DNA of 64,000 bases from G965220825 sp965220825 (GTDB lineage: Bacteria; Pseudomonadota; Alphaproteobacteria; UBA828), in contig OZ244839.1 in NCBI GenBank assembly GCA_965220825.1, forward strand, positions 930,001-994,000. The letters are read 5' to 3'. The notes under the pieces were generated by a model that saw nothing but the letters and a program-made list of their open reading frames with translations, searched no databases and was not told the DNA's origin. The position numbers and the translations under genes were made by a program. Each line of letters starts with the position of its first letter. Position 1 is the stretch's first letter. Below are positions 40,507-50,427 of this stretch, one piece after another.

Positions 40507-42222
40507 ATGGCAGAGACATATGACATCGCCATCATCGGTGCGGGCCATAACGGCCTCGTCGCCGCCAACTATCTCGCGCGCGCCGGCTGCAAGGTCGGCG
40601 TGTTCGAGGCGCGCGATGTGGTCGGCGGCGCCTGCGTGACGGAAGAACTGATTCCGGGCGCGCGATTCTCCTCCTGTGCCTTCGTGCAGGGGCTGTTCCG
40701 CGACGAGATCGTCTCGGAGCTGGAGCTCAAGAAGCACGGGCTGGAGATGTATGCGCCGGACGTTCAGGGATTCGCCCTGTTCGACGACGGCAGTTCCCTC
40801 TTCCTGTGGAAGGAGCTCGACCGCACCCTCCGGGAGATCGAAAAGCACTCGAAGGGAGACGCCGAGCGGTTCATCGAGTTCGGCACGCGCTACCGCCGCT
40901 TCGGCGAGATCATGAAGCCCTTCATGTTCGACGCACCGCCCGCGCGCTCCGAAATTTTTGCCGCCTTCGAGGCGGCGGGCGCGGAGGACTTGTTTGACGA
41001 ATTCGTTCTCAACTCCACCAACGATCTCCTCGACCGCTACTTCGAGAACGAGCACATCAAGGGCTTCCTCACCTTCTACGGCATGGTGTCGATCTGGGGC
41101 GGACCGTCGACACCGGGCCTCGCCTATGTCTACGGCCACCATGCGTCCGGCGAGTTCGAGGGGCAGCTTAGCCGCTGGGCCTTCGTCAGGGGCGGCATGG
41201 GCGGCATAACCCGGGCTCTCGCGGCCGGCGCGCGCGCAAATGGGGCAACAATCCGCACGGGAGCGGCCGTTGCCCGGCTCATGATCAAGTCGGGCCAGGC
41301 GCGCGGTCTTGTCTTGACGAGCGGCGAGGAGATCGAGGCGGACATCATCATCTCCAACGCCGAGCCCAAGCGCTCGCTGCTCCGCTTTGTCGAGCCATCG
41401 GAGCTCGACAGCGACTTTCGCGACGCCGTCGAGGGCATCGACCAGCGGGGCGCCATGGCGCGCGTACACCTCCTGGTCGACGAGCTTCCCCGCTATGTCG
41501 GTCAGTCGGACGAGATGCCCGGCCCGCAGCACCGGGGCCACCAGATGCTCGGCGCCTCCGTCAAGAACTTCGAAATCGCCTGGGAGGCCCAGCGCGAGGG
41601 GCGTATCCCCGACGACTTCCAGGTCGAGGCGATTACGCAATCGGTTACCGACCCGACGCTCGCGCCGGAGGGGCTGCACACGCTGACGCTGGGCGTGCAG
41701 CACACGCCTAGCGAACTGGCCGAAGGCACGTGGGACGACATCAAGGAGGAGTGGGGCGACCGCGTGGTGGACATTCTCTGTCGCTACGCGCCCAACATCC
41801 GGGACCACATTGTCGGCCGCCACGTCATCACGCCGCTCGATCTGGACCGCGAATACGGGATTCCGGGCGGCTGTATCTTCCACACCGCGATGACCATCCA
41901 GCAGCTTTTCGGCTCGCGGCCGCTGGCTGCGCTCGGACACTATCGCACGCCCATCACGGGATACTATCTCTGCGGTGCCGGCATGCATCCGGGCGGCGGC
42001 GTCATGGGCCTGCCCGGGCATAACGCGGCCAAGACGGTGCTGAGGGACCTGCGCGGCGAATCCGGCGAGGCGCGCAACATCGCGAGCGCTTCCGACGTTC
42101 AGAAGCACTTTCTCGACCGCATCCTGGAGACCCCACTGGGACGGCGTCTCGGCTACAAGGTAGCCCGCAGCCGCACCATGCGCCCACTCACACGGCACGC
42201 AAGCAAAGGCCGCAAGGTCTGA
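40507..42222 (+). CDS. FAD-dependent oxidoreductase, PYROXD2/phytoene-dehydrogenase-like
   Basis: A 571-residue flavoprotein of the COG1233 group. The dinucleotide-binding GAGHNGLVAANYLARAGCKVGVFEARDVVGGAC is at the N-terminus, and the C-terminal YYLCGAGMHPGGGVMGLPGHNAA is the FAD-binding closing motif. ACGGAGG lies before the ATG, 25 bases after the fused permease, so it ends the transporter 2 operon. It may oxidise the imported compound, for example an amine, but the substrate is inferred only from context. Confidence 0.87.
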   Translation: MAETYDIAIIGAGHNGLVAANYLARAGCKVGVFEARDVVGGACVTEELIPGARFSSCAFVQGLFRDEIVSELELKKHGLEMYAPDVQGFALFDDGSSLFLWKELDRTLREIEKHSKGDAERFIEFGTRYRRFGEIMKPFMFDAPPARSEIFAAFEAAGAEDLFDEFVLNSTNDLLDRYFENEHIKGFLTFYGMVSIWGGPSTPGLAYVYGHHASGEFEGQLSRWAFVRGGMGGITRALAAGARANGATIRTGAAVARLMIKSGQARGLVLTSGEEIEADIIISNAEPKRSLLRFVEPSELDSDFRDAVEGIDQRGAMARVHLLVDELPRYVGQSDEMPGPQHRGHQMLGASVKNFEIAWEAQREGRIPDDFQVEAITQSVTDPTLAPEGLHTLTLGVQHTPSELAEGTWDDIKEEWGDRVVDILCRYAPNIRDHIVGRHVITPLDLDREYGIPGGCIFHTAMTIQQLFGSRPLAALGHYRTPITGYYLCGAGMHPGGGVMGLPGHNAAKTVLRDLRGESGEARNIASASDVQKHFLDRILETPLGRRLGYKVARSRTMRPLTRHASKGRKV

Positions 42223-42570
42223 ATGTTGATCGGCACATGGGCTCGATGCGGATTGGTACGCTAACCTCTTGATTGTGCGGGATTACCAGTGATCAACAGG
42301 GTGCTCTTCCTGGACGCATAGACTATCGTCGAGTGCGCCGGCGAAGTGGTGTCTTTCCGGTGTGGTGCGTCCAGGCCGCCCGTTTCTTTGCCACGGCCGG
42401 AGACGGGCCTCCGGCCCGTTGCGGATATGGAGGCCTTCAAAATCCGCACAGATCACTTGATACCTGGACCGGACATATCACCTGTTACCGACAGCCTCCC
42501 CCGCAAGGCTTGACCGGGCGTGCGCGCCACCTATCCTGCCCTCGCGCACGGGGCGCGGGGGCGAGTGGGC
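42223..42570. other. 348-base intergenic region upstream of bioB
   Basis: It holds repeat copy 2 and a short stem (GCGGAT at 42421-42426 with ATCCGC at 42442-42447). I looked for a BirA-type or a BioR-type operator and saw none. No open frame with family features is present apart from a possible N-terminal extension of bioB. Confidence 0.5.
42386..42418 (-). repeat. Dispersed palindromic repeat, copy 2
   Basis: The first 22 bases are the exact reverse complement of 430-451; the next 11 bases diverge by one substitution and one indel. Contains GGAG-ACGGGC-CTCC and lies in the leader of bioB. Orientation is opposite to copy 1. Confidence 0.65.
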
Positions 42571-43584
42571 ATGGAGAGCATCCTGGATACGGTCGAGGCC
42601 GAATCGGGCGCCGGAGGGCAGGTACGGGCACGGCACGACTGGACGGCGGACGATGTCGAGGCGGTGCTCGCGCTCCCGTTCAACGACCTGATCTTCCGCG
42701 CGCAGGGGGTGCACCGACGCCATTTCGACGCGAACCGGGTGCAGATGTCGACGCTCCTCAGCATCAAGACCGGCGGCTGCCCGGAGGACTGTGCCTACTG
42801 CCCACAGAGCGCGCACTACGAAACCGGCCTCGAGGCCGAGAAGCTGATGGCGGTGGACGCCGTACTGGCCCAGGCGCGGGCCGCCAAGGAGAGCGGGGCC
42901 ACGCGCTACTGCATGGGAGCCGCCTGGCGCAGCCCGAAAGACCGGGATCTCGACACGGTCTGCGCCATGGTGGAAGGCGTCAAGGCGCTCGGCCTGGAGA
43001 GCTGCGTCACCCTCGGCATGCTGGATGCCGCCCAGGCCGCGCGCCTCGCCCATGCGGGACTGGACTACTACAACCATAATCTGGACACCTCGGAAGCGTT
43101 CTACGACGAGATCATTTCCACACGCACCTACCAGGACAGGCTGGAAACGCTCGGCCATGTGCGGGATGCGGGCATCGCCGTCTGCTGCGGCGGCATTGTC
43201 GGCATGGGCGAGACACGGCGTGACCGGGCGGAGATGATCGCGACGCTCGCAAGCCTGCCGACCCACCCGGAGAGCGTCCCCATCAACATGCTCGTCCAGG
43301 TCGAAGGCACGCCGCTCGCCGGAACGGAGCCGCTCGACTCCTTCGAGTTCGTCCGCACGGTCGCAGCGGCGCGAATCGCCATGCCGCGCTCTGTGGTGCG
43401 GCTTTCGGCCGGACGCGAGCAGATGTCCGACGAAATGCAGGCGCTCGCCTTCCTCGCCGGCGCAAACTCGGTGTTCGCAGGTCCCGAGCTGCTCACCACA
43501 CCCAACCCGGGGCGCGAGAAAGACGCGACGCTCTTTGCCCGTCTCGGCATCGCGCCCATGATGGATCGAAACCCGCCCTCTTGA
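42571..43584 (+). CDS. bioB: Biotin synthase
   Basis: Radical-SAM enzyme inserting sulfur into dethiobiotin, the last step of biotin synthesis. The 4Fe-4S cluster motif C-x3-C-x2-C is at Cys70, Cys74 and Cys77 (GGCPEDCAYC). HFDANRVQMSTLLSIKTGGC and VRLSAGREQMS, whose Arg coordinates the 2Fe-2S cluster, are conserved. The ATG at 42571 gives a 337-residue protein with normal N-terminus; an upstream GTG at 42520 is in frame. It overlaps bioA by four bases. Confidence 0.95.
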   Translation: MESILDTVEAESGAGGQVRARHDWTADDVEAVLALPFNDLIFRAQGVHRRHFDANRVQMSTLLSIKTGGCPEDCAYCPQSAHYETGLEAEKLMAVDAVLAQARAAKESGATRYCMGAAWRSPKDRDLDTVCAMVEGVKALGLESCVTLGMLDAAQAARLAHAGLDYYNHNLDTSEAFYDEIISTRTYQDRLETLGHVRDAGIAVCCGGIVGMGETRRDRAEMIATLASLPTHPESVPINMLVQVEGTPLAGTEPLDSFEFVRTVAAARIAMPRSVVRLSAGREQMSDEMQALAFLAGANSVFAGPELLTTPNPGREKDATLFARLGIAPMMDRNPPS

Positions 43585-44867
43585 GCGACCCCGCGCCCCC
43601 GCCCGCCTGGTTCGAGGACGGCGCTCCCCACATCTGGCTTCCCTACACCCAGATGGCCACCACTCCGCCGCCCCTGCCGGCCGTGGCGACCCGGGGCACG
43701 CGCATCCGGCTGGCGGACGGCCGGGAGCTCGTGGATGGGATCGCCTCCTGGTGGACCGCCTGCCACGGTTACAACCATCCCCATATCCGGACCGCCGTCA
43801 CCGACCAGCTCGACCGCATGCCCCATGTCATGTTCGGCGGACTCTCGAACGAGCCGGCGCTCCGCCTGGCCGCACGGCTCGCACGCCTCCTCCCCGGCGC
43901 GCTCAACCGGGTGTTCTTCTCCGATTCGGGCTCGGTCGCCGTCGAGGTCGCCCTGAAGATGGCGGTGCAATATTGGATCAACCGGGGAGTTCGGAACCGC
44001 CGTCGCTTCGTCGCCTTCGAAGGCGCCTATCACGGGGATACCTTCGCCGCCATGTCCGTCTGCGATCCGGAGGAAGGCATGCATAGTCTTTTTTCGGGCG
44101 TGCTGCCGGCCCAGCATGTGGTGCCGCTGCCGCACGACGAGGCGGGCTTCGCAGCCTTCGACGCATTCCTCTCCCGCGAGGGCGAGGAATGCGCGGCCGT
44201 CATCCTGGAGCCCCTGGTGCAGGGCGCGGGCGGCATGCGCTTCCACGAGCCCGAAACGCTGCGCCGCATTCGCGCGGCCTGCGACCGTCACGGCCTGCTT
44301 CTCATCGCCGACGAGATCATGACCGGCTTCGGCCGCACGGGCACGCTGTTCGCCTGCGAAAGCGCCGACACCAGCCCGGACATCATGACCCTTTCCAAGG
44401 CCCTCACCGGCGGCACCATGGCGCTTGCCGCAACAGTTGCAACCGATCAGCTGTTCGAGGCGTTCCTCGATCGGCAGCCCGACGCCGCCCTCATGCACGG
44501 GCCCACCTTCATGGCGAACCCGCTGGCATGTGCCGCCGCCAACGCCTCGCTCGACCTGTTCGAACGGGAGCCGCGGCTGGCACAGGTTCGCAACATCGAG
44601 CGCCGGCTTGCCGAGGGCCTTGCGCCCGCGCGTGGCCTGCCGGGTGTGGTGGACGTTCGCGTCAAAGGCGCCATCGGCGTAATCCAGCTGGACGACATGA
44701 GCCGAATCGACTGGCTCAAGGCTCGCTTCGTGGACGCGGGAGTCTGGGTCCGGCCCTTCGGCGATATCGTCTATCTGACTCCGGCCTTTACCATCGACGA
44801 GGAGGATCTGGCCCGGCTCACCCGGGCGCTGGTGGACGTGACGACCGCGTGGTCGGCCACGCATTGA
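43581..44867 (+). CDS. bioA: Adenosylmethionine-8-amino-7-oxononanoate aminotransferase
   Basis: PLP enzyme converting KAPA to DAPA with SAM as amino donor, the step two before biotin synthase. WLPYTQM near the N-terminus is the BioA signature. GAYHGDTFAAMSVCD, IADEIMTGFGRTG and LSKALTGG, with the PLP Lys at 273, are in place. A TTG start (43581) overlaps the bioB stop as TTGA, so it is translationally coupled. bioF, bioD and bioC are not in the window. Confidence 0.95.
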   Translation: MSDPAPPPAWFEDGAPHIWLPYTQMATTPPPLPAVATRGTRIRLADGRELVDGIASWWTACHGYNHPHIRTAVTDQLDRMPHVMFGGLSNEPALRLAARLARLLPGALNRVFFSDSGSVAVEVALKMAVQYWINRGVRNRRRFVAFEGAYHGDTFAAMSVCDPEEGMHSLFSGVLPAQHVVPLPHDEAGFAAFDAFLSREGEECAAVILEPLVQGAGGMRFHEPETLRRIRAACDRHGLLLIADEIMTGFGRTGTLFACESADTSPDIMTLSKALTGGTMALAATVATDQLFEAFLDRQPDAALMHGPTFMANPLACAAANASLDLFEREPRLAQVRNIERRLAEGLAPARGLPGVVDVRVKGAIGVIQLDDMSRIDWLKARFVDAGVWVRPFGDIVYLTPAFTIDEEDLARLTRALVDVTTAWSATH

Positions 44868-44877
44868 ACACCCGACC

Positions 44878-46437
44878 TCAGTCGAACACCAGGTCGGGCA
44901 GCCAGGTGGTAAGGCTCGGAAACGCCGCAAGCACGCCCAGCGCGACCAGTTGGATCAGCACGAAGGGCGCGACGCCCCTGTAGATATCCCCCGTACGCAC
45001 CGAGGACGGCGCCACGCCCCGCAGATAGAAGAGCGAGAAGCCGAAAGGCGGAGTCAGGAAGGAGGTCTGGAGGTTGACCGCCATCATGACGCCGAGCCAG
45101 ATGGGGTTGATATCCATCTGAAGAAGCACAGGCGCGATGATCGGCACGACCACGAAGGTTATCTCGATGAAATCGAGAAAGAAGCCGAGCGCGAACATGA
45201 CGAGCATGACCACGAGCATTGCGCCGATGACCCCGCCCGGCACCGACGACAGCGCGTGGTGCACCATCTCGTCCCCGCCTAGACCGCGGAAGACGAGGGA
45301 GAAGAGCGCCGCGCCGATCAGGATCACGAAGACCATGGCGCTGATCTGCATGGTGGACCGCATGACCGGCGCGAGGACCTGGGCGCGCCAGACCCGATAG
45401 AGGCTCACGCCCGCGCCATAGACCAGCAGCGCTGAGCAGAGGAACGCGCCTATCACGGGCGCACCGATACCGCTGCGGGAGACCACCAGGTCGAACTCCC
45501 CGGCGAGAACGATCATGGCGATGAGGCCTATTCCCGCCGCATAGATCGGCGCACTGCGCCCCGGCGCGAGCCGTGCCCCTGCGAGCAGCAGCGAGCCCAC
45601 CGCGCCCACCGCCGCCGCCTCGGTGGGAGTCGCGATTCCGGCCAGTATCGAACCCAGAACCGCCACGATCAGCACGATGGGGGGGACCAGCGCGCGGCCG
45701 ATACGCAGCCACGCCCCGCGCCTGTCCACCTCGTCGCGGGGAATCGCAGGCGCGGCCTTCGGCCGGAACCACGCCACGGCGATCAGATAGAGCATGTAGA
45801 GCCCGACCAGCACGAGCCCCGGTATGAGCGCGCCGGCGAAGAGGTCGCCCACCGAAACCGGCTCCGGCGACCAGTTGCCGATGGCGCGCTGGGCATCCAC
45901 ATAGGCGTTGGATATCTGTTCGCCCAGGATCACCAGAACGATGGAGGGGGGGATTATCTGCCCGAGCGTGCCCGAGGCGCAGATCGCGCCGGTGGCGAGC
46001 CTGGTGTCGTAACCGCGGCGCAGCATGGTGGGCAGCGAGAGAAGCCCCATGGTCACCACGGTGGCGCCGACGATCCCGGTGGAGGCGGCAAGAAGCGCGC
46101 CGACCGCGATCACCGAGAGGCCGAGCCCACCCCGCAGATTGCCGAACAGCCGACCCATGGCGTCCAGCAGCTCTTCGGCAACCTTGGAGCGCTCCAACAT
46201 GACGCCCATGAAGACGAAGAGTGGAACGGCGATCAGCACCTCGTTCCACATGGCGTTGCCGAAAATGCGCTGCGGGATCGCGCGCAGGAAGGTGATATCG
46301 AACACGCCGAAGGCATAGGAGAACAGCGCGAAGAGGGCCGCCGAGCCCGAAAGCGTAAAGGCGACGGGGAAGCCCGCGAGCAAAAACCCGAAGGTCGCAA
46401 GGAACATCAGGATGACGAGGATTTCGCCGAGGACCAT
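44878..46437 (-). CDS. dctM: TRAP transporter large permease (DctM type)
   Basis: Inner-membrane subunit of a tripartite ATP-independent periplasmic transporter, 519 residues, with 12 or more hydrophobic segments. It includes the DctM landmark ERSKVAEELLDAMGRLFGNLRGGLGLSVIAVGALLAASTGIVGATVVTMGLLSLPTMLRRGYD and IPPSIVLVILG. It uses the sodium gradient to drive uptake. Six bases after dctQ. Last gene of the P-Q-M run. Confidence 0.93.
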   Translation of the reverse strand: MVLGEILVILMFLATFGFLLAGFPVAFTLSGSAALFALFSYAFGVFDITFLRAIPQRIFGNAMWNEVLIAVPLFVFMGVMLERSKVAEELLDAMGRLFGNLRGGLGLSVIAVGALLAASTGIVGATVVTMGLLSLPTMLRRGYDTRLATGAICASGTLGQIIPPSIVLVILGEQISNAYVDAQRAIGNWSPEPVSVGDLFAGALIPGLVLVGLYMLYLIAVAWFRPKAAPAIPRDEVDRRGAWLRIGRALVPPIVLIVAVLGSILAGIATPTEAAAVGAVGSLLLAGARLAPGRSAPIYAAGIGLIAMIVLAGEFDLVVSRSGIGAPVIGAFLCSALLVYGAGVSLYRVWRAQVLAPVMRSTMQISAMVFVILIGAALFSLVFRGLGGDEMVHHALSSVPGGVIGAMLVVMLVMFALGFFLDFIEITFVVVPIIAPVLLQMDINPIWLGVMMAVNLQTSFLTPPFGFSLFYLRGVAPSSVRTGDIYRGVAPFVLIQLVALGVLAAFPSLTTWLPDLVFD

Positions 46438-46443
46438 GGCGGC

Positions 46444-46995
46444 TCAGACGGCCTTGCTTCGATCGGCGGACTCGTCGTAACGCGCCGACAGCTGGCCGGC
46501 CAGCGTCAACCCTGCATGGAGCGCGAGCGATGTGCCCTGAAGCGCGACCAGCACGACGAATGCGAGGATCATGGATTTGAGCGCATAGACGGCCGGGATT
46601 CCGCTGGTTTCCTTCGACCCTTCCCAGACGCCCCACGACTGCTCCACATAGGGAATGCTCGCCCAGGCGATGATGGCGCAGACCGGCATCAGGAAGACGA
46701 TAACGCCCAGAAGGTCCACCAGCGCGCGGCGAGCGGGCCGCGCATCGCGGTACAGGATATCGACGCGGACATGGCCGTTATGGAGCAACGTGTATCCCGC
46801 ACCCACCAGGAAGAGCGTGGCATGCAGATAGATCACGCCTTCCTGCATGGCGATGAAACCGATACCGAAAACGTAGCGCAGGACGACGACGGTGAATTCG
46901 AGGATCACCATGAGGAGGGCGAGCCACGCCGCAACGCGGCCGATGCGGTCATTGACCGCATCGAGCGCGCGTGCGACTGCGGCTACGGCCTGCAC
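46444..46995 (-). CDS. dctQ: TRAP transporter small permease (DctQ type)
   Basis: A 183-residue protein with four hydrophobic segments and the DctQ pattern LEFTVVVLRYVFGIGFIAMQEGVIYLHATLFLVGAGYTL and HVRVDILY. It forms the membrane complex with DctM. 102 bases separate it from the binding-protein gene. Confidence 0.9.
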   Translation of the reverse strand: MQAVAAVARALDAVNDRIGRVAAWLALLMVILEFTVVVLRYVFGIGFIAMQEGVIYLHATLFLVGAGYTLLHNGHVRVDILYRDARPARRALVDLLGVIVFLMPVCAIIAWASIPYVEQSWGVWEGSKETSGIPAVYALKSMILAFVVLVALQGTSLALHAGLTLAGQLSARYDESADRSKAV

Positions 46996-47097
46996 CGCCC
47001 TCCCCTGGCGTTCGGATGCCTGCGGGCCGCCGGCAGCCCTACCGGCGACGGTGCGTCCGTCGAGCGCGGACGCCCGTCTAGGCTTCCGGCTCCGCTT

Positions 47098-48216
47098 CTA
47101 GCCGGCGTACTTGAAGGGAAGCAGCCGGGCGCTCCAATAAGCCTGGTCGGAGAACTTGCTGAACGCGATGGCCTTCTTGCGGAAGGCGATGAAGCTCTCA
47201 TAGACGCGCCCGGTGAAGGCATCCTCCGCAGCAACTTCAGCGATCACCTGGCCCGACGCCTCGCCGATCGCATGCAGAATCTCGTCCGACATGCGCCGGA
47301 CCTGCACGCCATGCTCGCCGACCAGCGTATCCAGCGAATCGCTGTTGCGTGCGTTGAACTCCGCCAGCACCACGTCGTTCTCCGCCGCGGCGCAACTCGC
47401 GATCAGGCTCTGGTCCGCCGCGCTCAGGCTCTCCCACACATCCTTGTTGATGCCGACGGAAAGTGCGGTGCCCGGCTCGTGGAAACCTGGCCAGTAGTAA
47501 TATTTCGTGACCTTGTAGAAGCCGAAGGCCAGGTCGTTCCACGGGCCCACCCACTCGGTCGCGTCGATGGTGCCCGCCTGGAGCGCGGGGAAGATTTCTC
47601 CGCCAGGCAGGGCCAGCGCCGCGGCGCCGAGGCGGCGCAACACTTCGCCGCCGAGGCCGGGCATGCGCATCTTGAGGCCCTTGAAGTCGTCGACCGTGTT
47701 CACCTCCTTGTTGAACCAGCCGCCCCACTGGACCCCGGTGTTGCCCGCCATGAAGGGTTTGATGTTGAAGCCGGAACCGAGCTCGTCCCAAAGTTCCTGC
47801 CCGCCGGCATGGTACATCCAGGCGTTCATCTCGCTGGCGGTCAGGCCGAAGGGCACCGCGGTGAAGAAGTTGAAGGCCTTCGACTTGCCCTGCCAGTAAT
47901 AGTCGGCACCGTGATACATGTCCGCCGACCCTTGCGAGACGGCATCGAACGATTCGAACGGCGGCACCAGTTCACCCGCGGCGAACAGCTTGACCTCGAG
48001 CCGTCCGTCCGTCCCCTGGGTGATACGGTCGGCGAAGCGCTGCGCGCCGGTGCCCAGCCCCGGAAAATTCTTGGGCCAGGTGGTCACCAGCCGAAGCTGG
48101 CGACGGTCCTGCGCAACGGCGGGCGCCGGAAAATCCGACGCAGCCGTTGCCGCCAACGCGGCACCGGCAACGGCCGTGCCCTTGAGAAACCTGCGACGTC
48201 CGATTCCCTTGCTCAT
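47098..48216 (-). CDS. TRAP transporter solute-binding protein, TakP-like
   Basis: Periplasmic binding protein of 372 residues, Tat-exported (GRRRFLKGTAVAGAALAATAA). It carries the TakP/2-oxo-acid-type motif: VQWGGWFNKEVNTVDDFKGLKMRMPGLGGEVLRRLG and ATEWVGPWNDLAFGFYKVTKYYYWPGFHEPGT. TakP proteins bind alpha-keto acids such as pyruvate with a cation, though related ones bind other monocarboxylates. First gene of the TRAP operon (P-Q-M), reading the same way as bpt upstream. Confidence 0.9.
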   Translation of the reverse strand: MSKGIGRRRFLKGTAVAGAALAATAASDFPAPAVAQDRRQLRLVTTWPKNFPGLGTGAQRFADRITQGTDGRLEVKLFAAGELVPPFESFDAVSQGSADMYHGADYYWQGKSKAFNFFTAVPFGLTASEMNAWMYHAGGQELWDELGSGFNIKPFMAGNTGVQWGGWFNKEVNTVDDFKGLKMRMPGLGGEVLRRLGAAALALPGGEIFPALQAGTIDATEWVGPWNDLAFGFYKVTKYYYWPGFHEPGTALSVGINKDVWESLSAADQSLIASCAAAENDVVLAEFNARNSDSLDTLVGEHGVQVRRMSDEILHAIGEASGQVIAEVAAEDAFTGRVYESFIAFRKKAIAFSKFSDQAYWSARLLPFKYAG

Positions 48217-48312
48217 CTTGCGATGCCTCCTGCATTCATGCGGCGCAGTCTGTCACTCCGCCGCCGGTCTCGCCGAGCACTTCACTCTACCTTCAAGCCG
48301 CCCGAGGAGACG

Positions 48313-49131
48313 CTATGGTTCCACCTGAGTGGATAGCACGGGCCCTCGGGAAACACCATTGGAGCGCGCCTCCAGCTCGGTCCAGCCACCGGGACCCAGG
48401 GCCTCCAGGGGACGAAAGCGCGCCTTGTAGTCCATCTTCTCGCAGTCTTCGATCCAGTAGCCGAGATAGAGAAAAGGGAGCCCACGCGCACGCGCCTCGG
48501 CAATCAGTCCGAGGATCATGTAGCTGCCGGGGCTCGCCGCGGACCGGGCCGGATCGTAGAAGGAATAAACCGCCGAAAGCCCGTCGTCGACAACATCGAA
48601 CAGGGTGACACCGTAGAGCCGCCCGTCGGGTTCGCGGAACTCGGCTATGCGGGTCGCAACGGAACTATCCTCGACCAAAGCGGCGTAGTCGCGCTCGTCC
48701 ATTGCGGCCATCGCGCCGCCGGGGTGGCGCGCCTCCTGATAGCGGCGGAAGAGGGAAAAATGTTCCGCCCGCGCCGCCGCTTCCATTGTGGTGAGCTTCA
48801 TGTTCCGATTTCTTGCGGCAACGCGCCGCAGAGACCGGCCCGGCGCGAAGCTTTCCACCCGGACGCGAACGGAAACGCAGGCCCGGCAATCCGGGCAGGC
48901 CGGGCGGTACGCCACCGTTCCGCTCCGGCGGAAGCCGGCCCGCAGCATCCGGCCGTATTCCGCCCCTGTATCGTCCCCCGTCAGCGGGGCAACGACCAGA
49001 CGCTCCGCCTGCCCCGCAAGATAGGGGCAGCGGCGGAGCCGCGAGACCTGGAGGAACGCAAGGCCCACCTGCGCCTCCGCCCCGGTATCGGTGGCGCGCT
49101 CGGGCTCCAGACGAAGTTCCGCATTGGTCAT
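48313..49131 (-). CDS. bpt: Aspartate/glutamate leucyltransferase (N-end rule)
   Basis: Transfers Leu from leucyl-tRNA to N-terminal Asp or Glu, producing a ClpAP/ClpS degron. RCPYLAGQAERLVVAPLTG and GFRRSGTVAYRPACPDCRACVSVRV are the N-terminal Cys motifs of the ATE/Bpt family. SFYDP and YLGYWIEDCEKMDYKARFRPLE occur in the GNAT-like C-terminal half. 272 residues, typical of Bpt. Divergent from the acyl-CoA dehydrogenase-like gene. Confidence 0.92.
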   Translation of the reverse strand: MTNAELRLEPERATDTGAEAQVGLAFLQVSRLRRCPYLAGQAERLVVAPLTGDDTGAEYGRMLRAGFRRSGTVAYRPACPDCRACVSVRVRVESFAPGRSLRRVAARNRNMKLTTMEAAARAEHFSLFRRYQEARHPGGAMAAMDERDYAALVEDSSVATRIAEFREPDGRLYGVTLFDVVDDGLSAVYSFYDPARSAASPGSYMILGLIAEARARGLPFLYLGYWIEDCEKMDYKARFRPLEALGPGGWTELEARSNGVSRGPVLSTQVEP

Positions 49132-49207
49132 CCCGCGCGATTATAGACCGGCGGCGAAGCGTGGTTGGGGATTTTGGTTTGCGACCGCCCGGTCTAAGCT
49201 TCGCCGC

Positions 49208-50407
49208 ATGAACGACGCGGCGACGACGAATCTCGCGCTCACCCGCGCCGGGCTCCTCACGAAGGCGCGGGCGCTGGTCGACACTGTGCGGGACCGCACG
49301 GACGAGGCGGAAGAGGCGCGCAGACTCTCGCCGGAGACGCTGAAGGCCATGCGCGCCGCCGGCGTTCACCGCATTCTCCAGCCGGCGCGCCACGGCGGCG
49401 CGGAGGCACACTTCTCCGGCATGGTGGATATCGTGGAGACGGTCTCCGCCGGGTGCTGCGCCGCGGGCTGGTGCTTGACCCAGTACTGCTCCCACAACTG
49501 CCTGCTGGGCTACTGGCCGGGCGACGGGCAGGACGAGATCTGGGGCGAGATGCCGGATGCCATGGTGGCCGGCGTCTTGATTCCCGCCTGCGGCAAGGCG
49601 CGGAAGGTGAAGGGTGGCTGGCGGCTGGAAGGCCGCTGGCCGTTCGCGAGCGGCGTCTATGGCGCGGACTGGTTCATCGCCGCGGCCTTCGCCGAGAACG
49701 GCGGCGGCGCACCCGTCGCCCAAATGCATGCGGTGCCGCGCGGCGAATTCGAGATTCTCGACACCTGGCATACGGCGGGCCTTCGAGGTACGGGCAGCGC
49801 CGACGTCACCATCCAGGACTGTTTCGTGCCGGAGAGCCGGGCACTCCCCATCGCCGAAACGAAGGGCGGCGGCAATGCACCCGGCTGCGCGGTGAGTGAC
49901 GCAACACTCTACAGGCTCCCCGCCTTCGCCATGTTTTCGATCAACCAGAGCGCCGTCGCACTCGGCCTCGCCCAAGCGGCGCTCGATGCCTATCTCGCCC
50001 ACAGCCGGGATCGCATCGCGCGCATGTCCGGCAAGAGCGTCGCGGACTATTCCACCGCCCAGGTCAAGGCGGCGGAAGCCCATACGGCCGTGGAGACCGC
50101 GCGGCTGCTGCTCCACAATTGTTGCGACCTCGGTATGGCGGTCGCCGAGAGGGGCGAGATCGCGCCCATGGCGCTCAAGACCGAACTCCGCGCCAAGGCG
50201 ACCATGGCGGGCAAGCTCGCGGCGGATGCGGTGGACCTGCTGTTCCTGTTGTCGGGCGGGGCCGGGCTCTACGACCGGAATTTCCTCTCGCGCGCCATGC
50301 GGGACATGAACGGAATCCGCTGCCATATCACCCAGAACTGGGATGTAAACGCCTCAAACCACGGGCGTGTGCTGCTGGGCCTTCCGTCCGCCGATCCCGC
50401 GCTCTGA
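49208..50407 (+). CDS. Acyl-CoA dehydrogenase-like flavin-dependent monooxygenase (HsaA/HpaB group)
   Basis: A 399-residue protein with acyl-CoA dehydrogenase fold. The features GGWRLEGRWPFASGVYGADWFIAAAF and GLRGTGSADVTIQDCFVPESRALP, and a C-terminus with HITQNWDVNASNHG, are typical of the two-component flavin monooxygenases/acyl-CoA_dh_2 group. No catalytic Glu of true acyl-CoA dehydrogenases is evident. Substrate is likely aromatic or steroid-like but not known. The partner flavin reductase is not adjacent. Confidence 0.85.
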   Translation: MNDAATTNLALTRAGLLTKARALVDTVRDRTDEAEEARRLSPETLKAMRAAGVHRILQPARHGGAEAHFSGMVDIVETVSAGCCAAGWCLTQYCSHNCLLGYWPGDGQDEIWGEMPDAMVAGVLIPACGKARKVKGGWRLEGRWPFASGVYGADWFIAAAFAENGGGAPVAQMHAVPRGEFEILDTWHTAGLRGTGSADVTIQDCFVPESRALPIAETKGGGNAPGCAVSDATLYRLPAFAMFSINQSAVALGLAQAALDAYLAHSRDRIARMSGKSVADYSTAQVKAAEAHTAVETARLLLHNCCDLGMAVAERGEIAPMALKTELRAKATMAGKLAADAVDLLFLLSGGAGLYDRNFLSRAMRDMNGIRCHITQNWDVNASNHGRVLLGLPSADPAL

Positions 50408-50427
50408 CGGCCGGGCCGCCGCGCGGC

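Noticed and set aside
38727..40568. Open frame of 613 codons on the minus strand across the fused permease
   Set aside because: Antisense to a membrane protein with clear EAA loops; the product is rich in Asp, His, Arg and Gln, as expected for the complement of hydrophobic codons.
42223..42570. BioR or BirA operator ahead of bioB
   Set aside because: No sequence resembling the known palindromes was found; the short ATAG-A-CTAT near 42320 does not fit either consensus.
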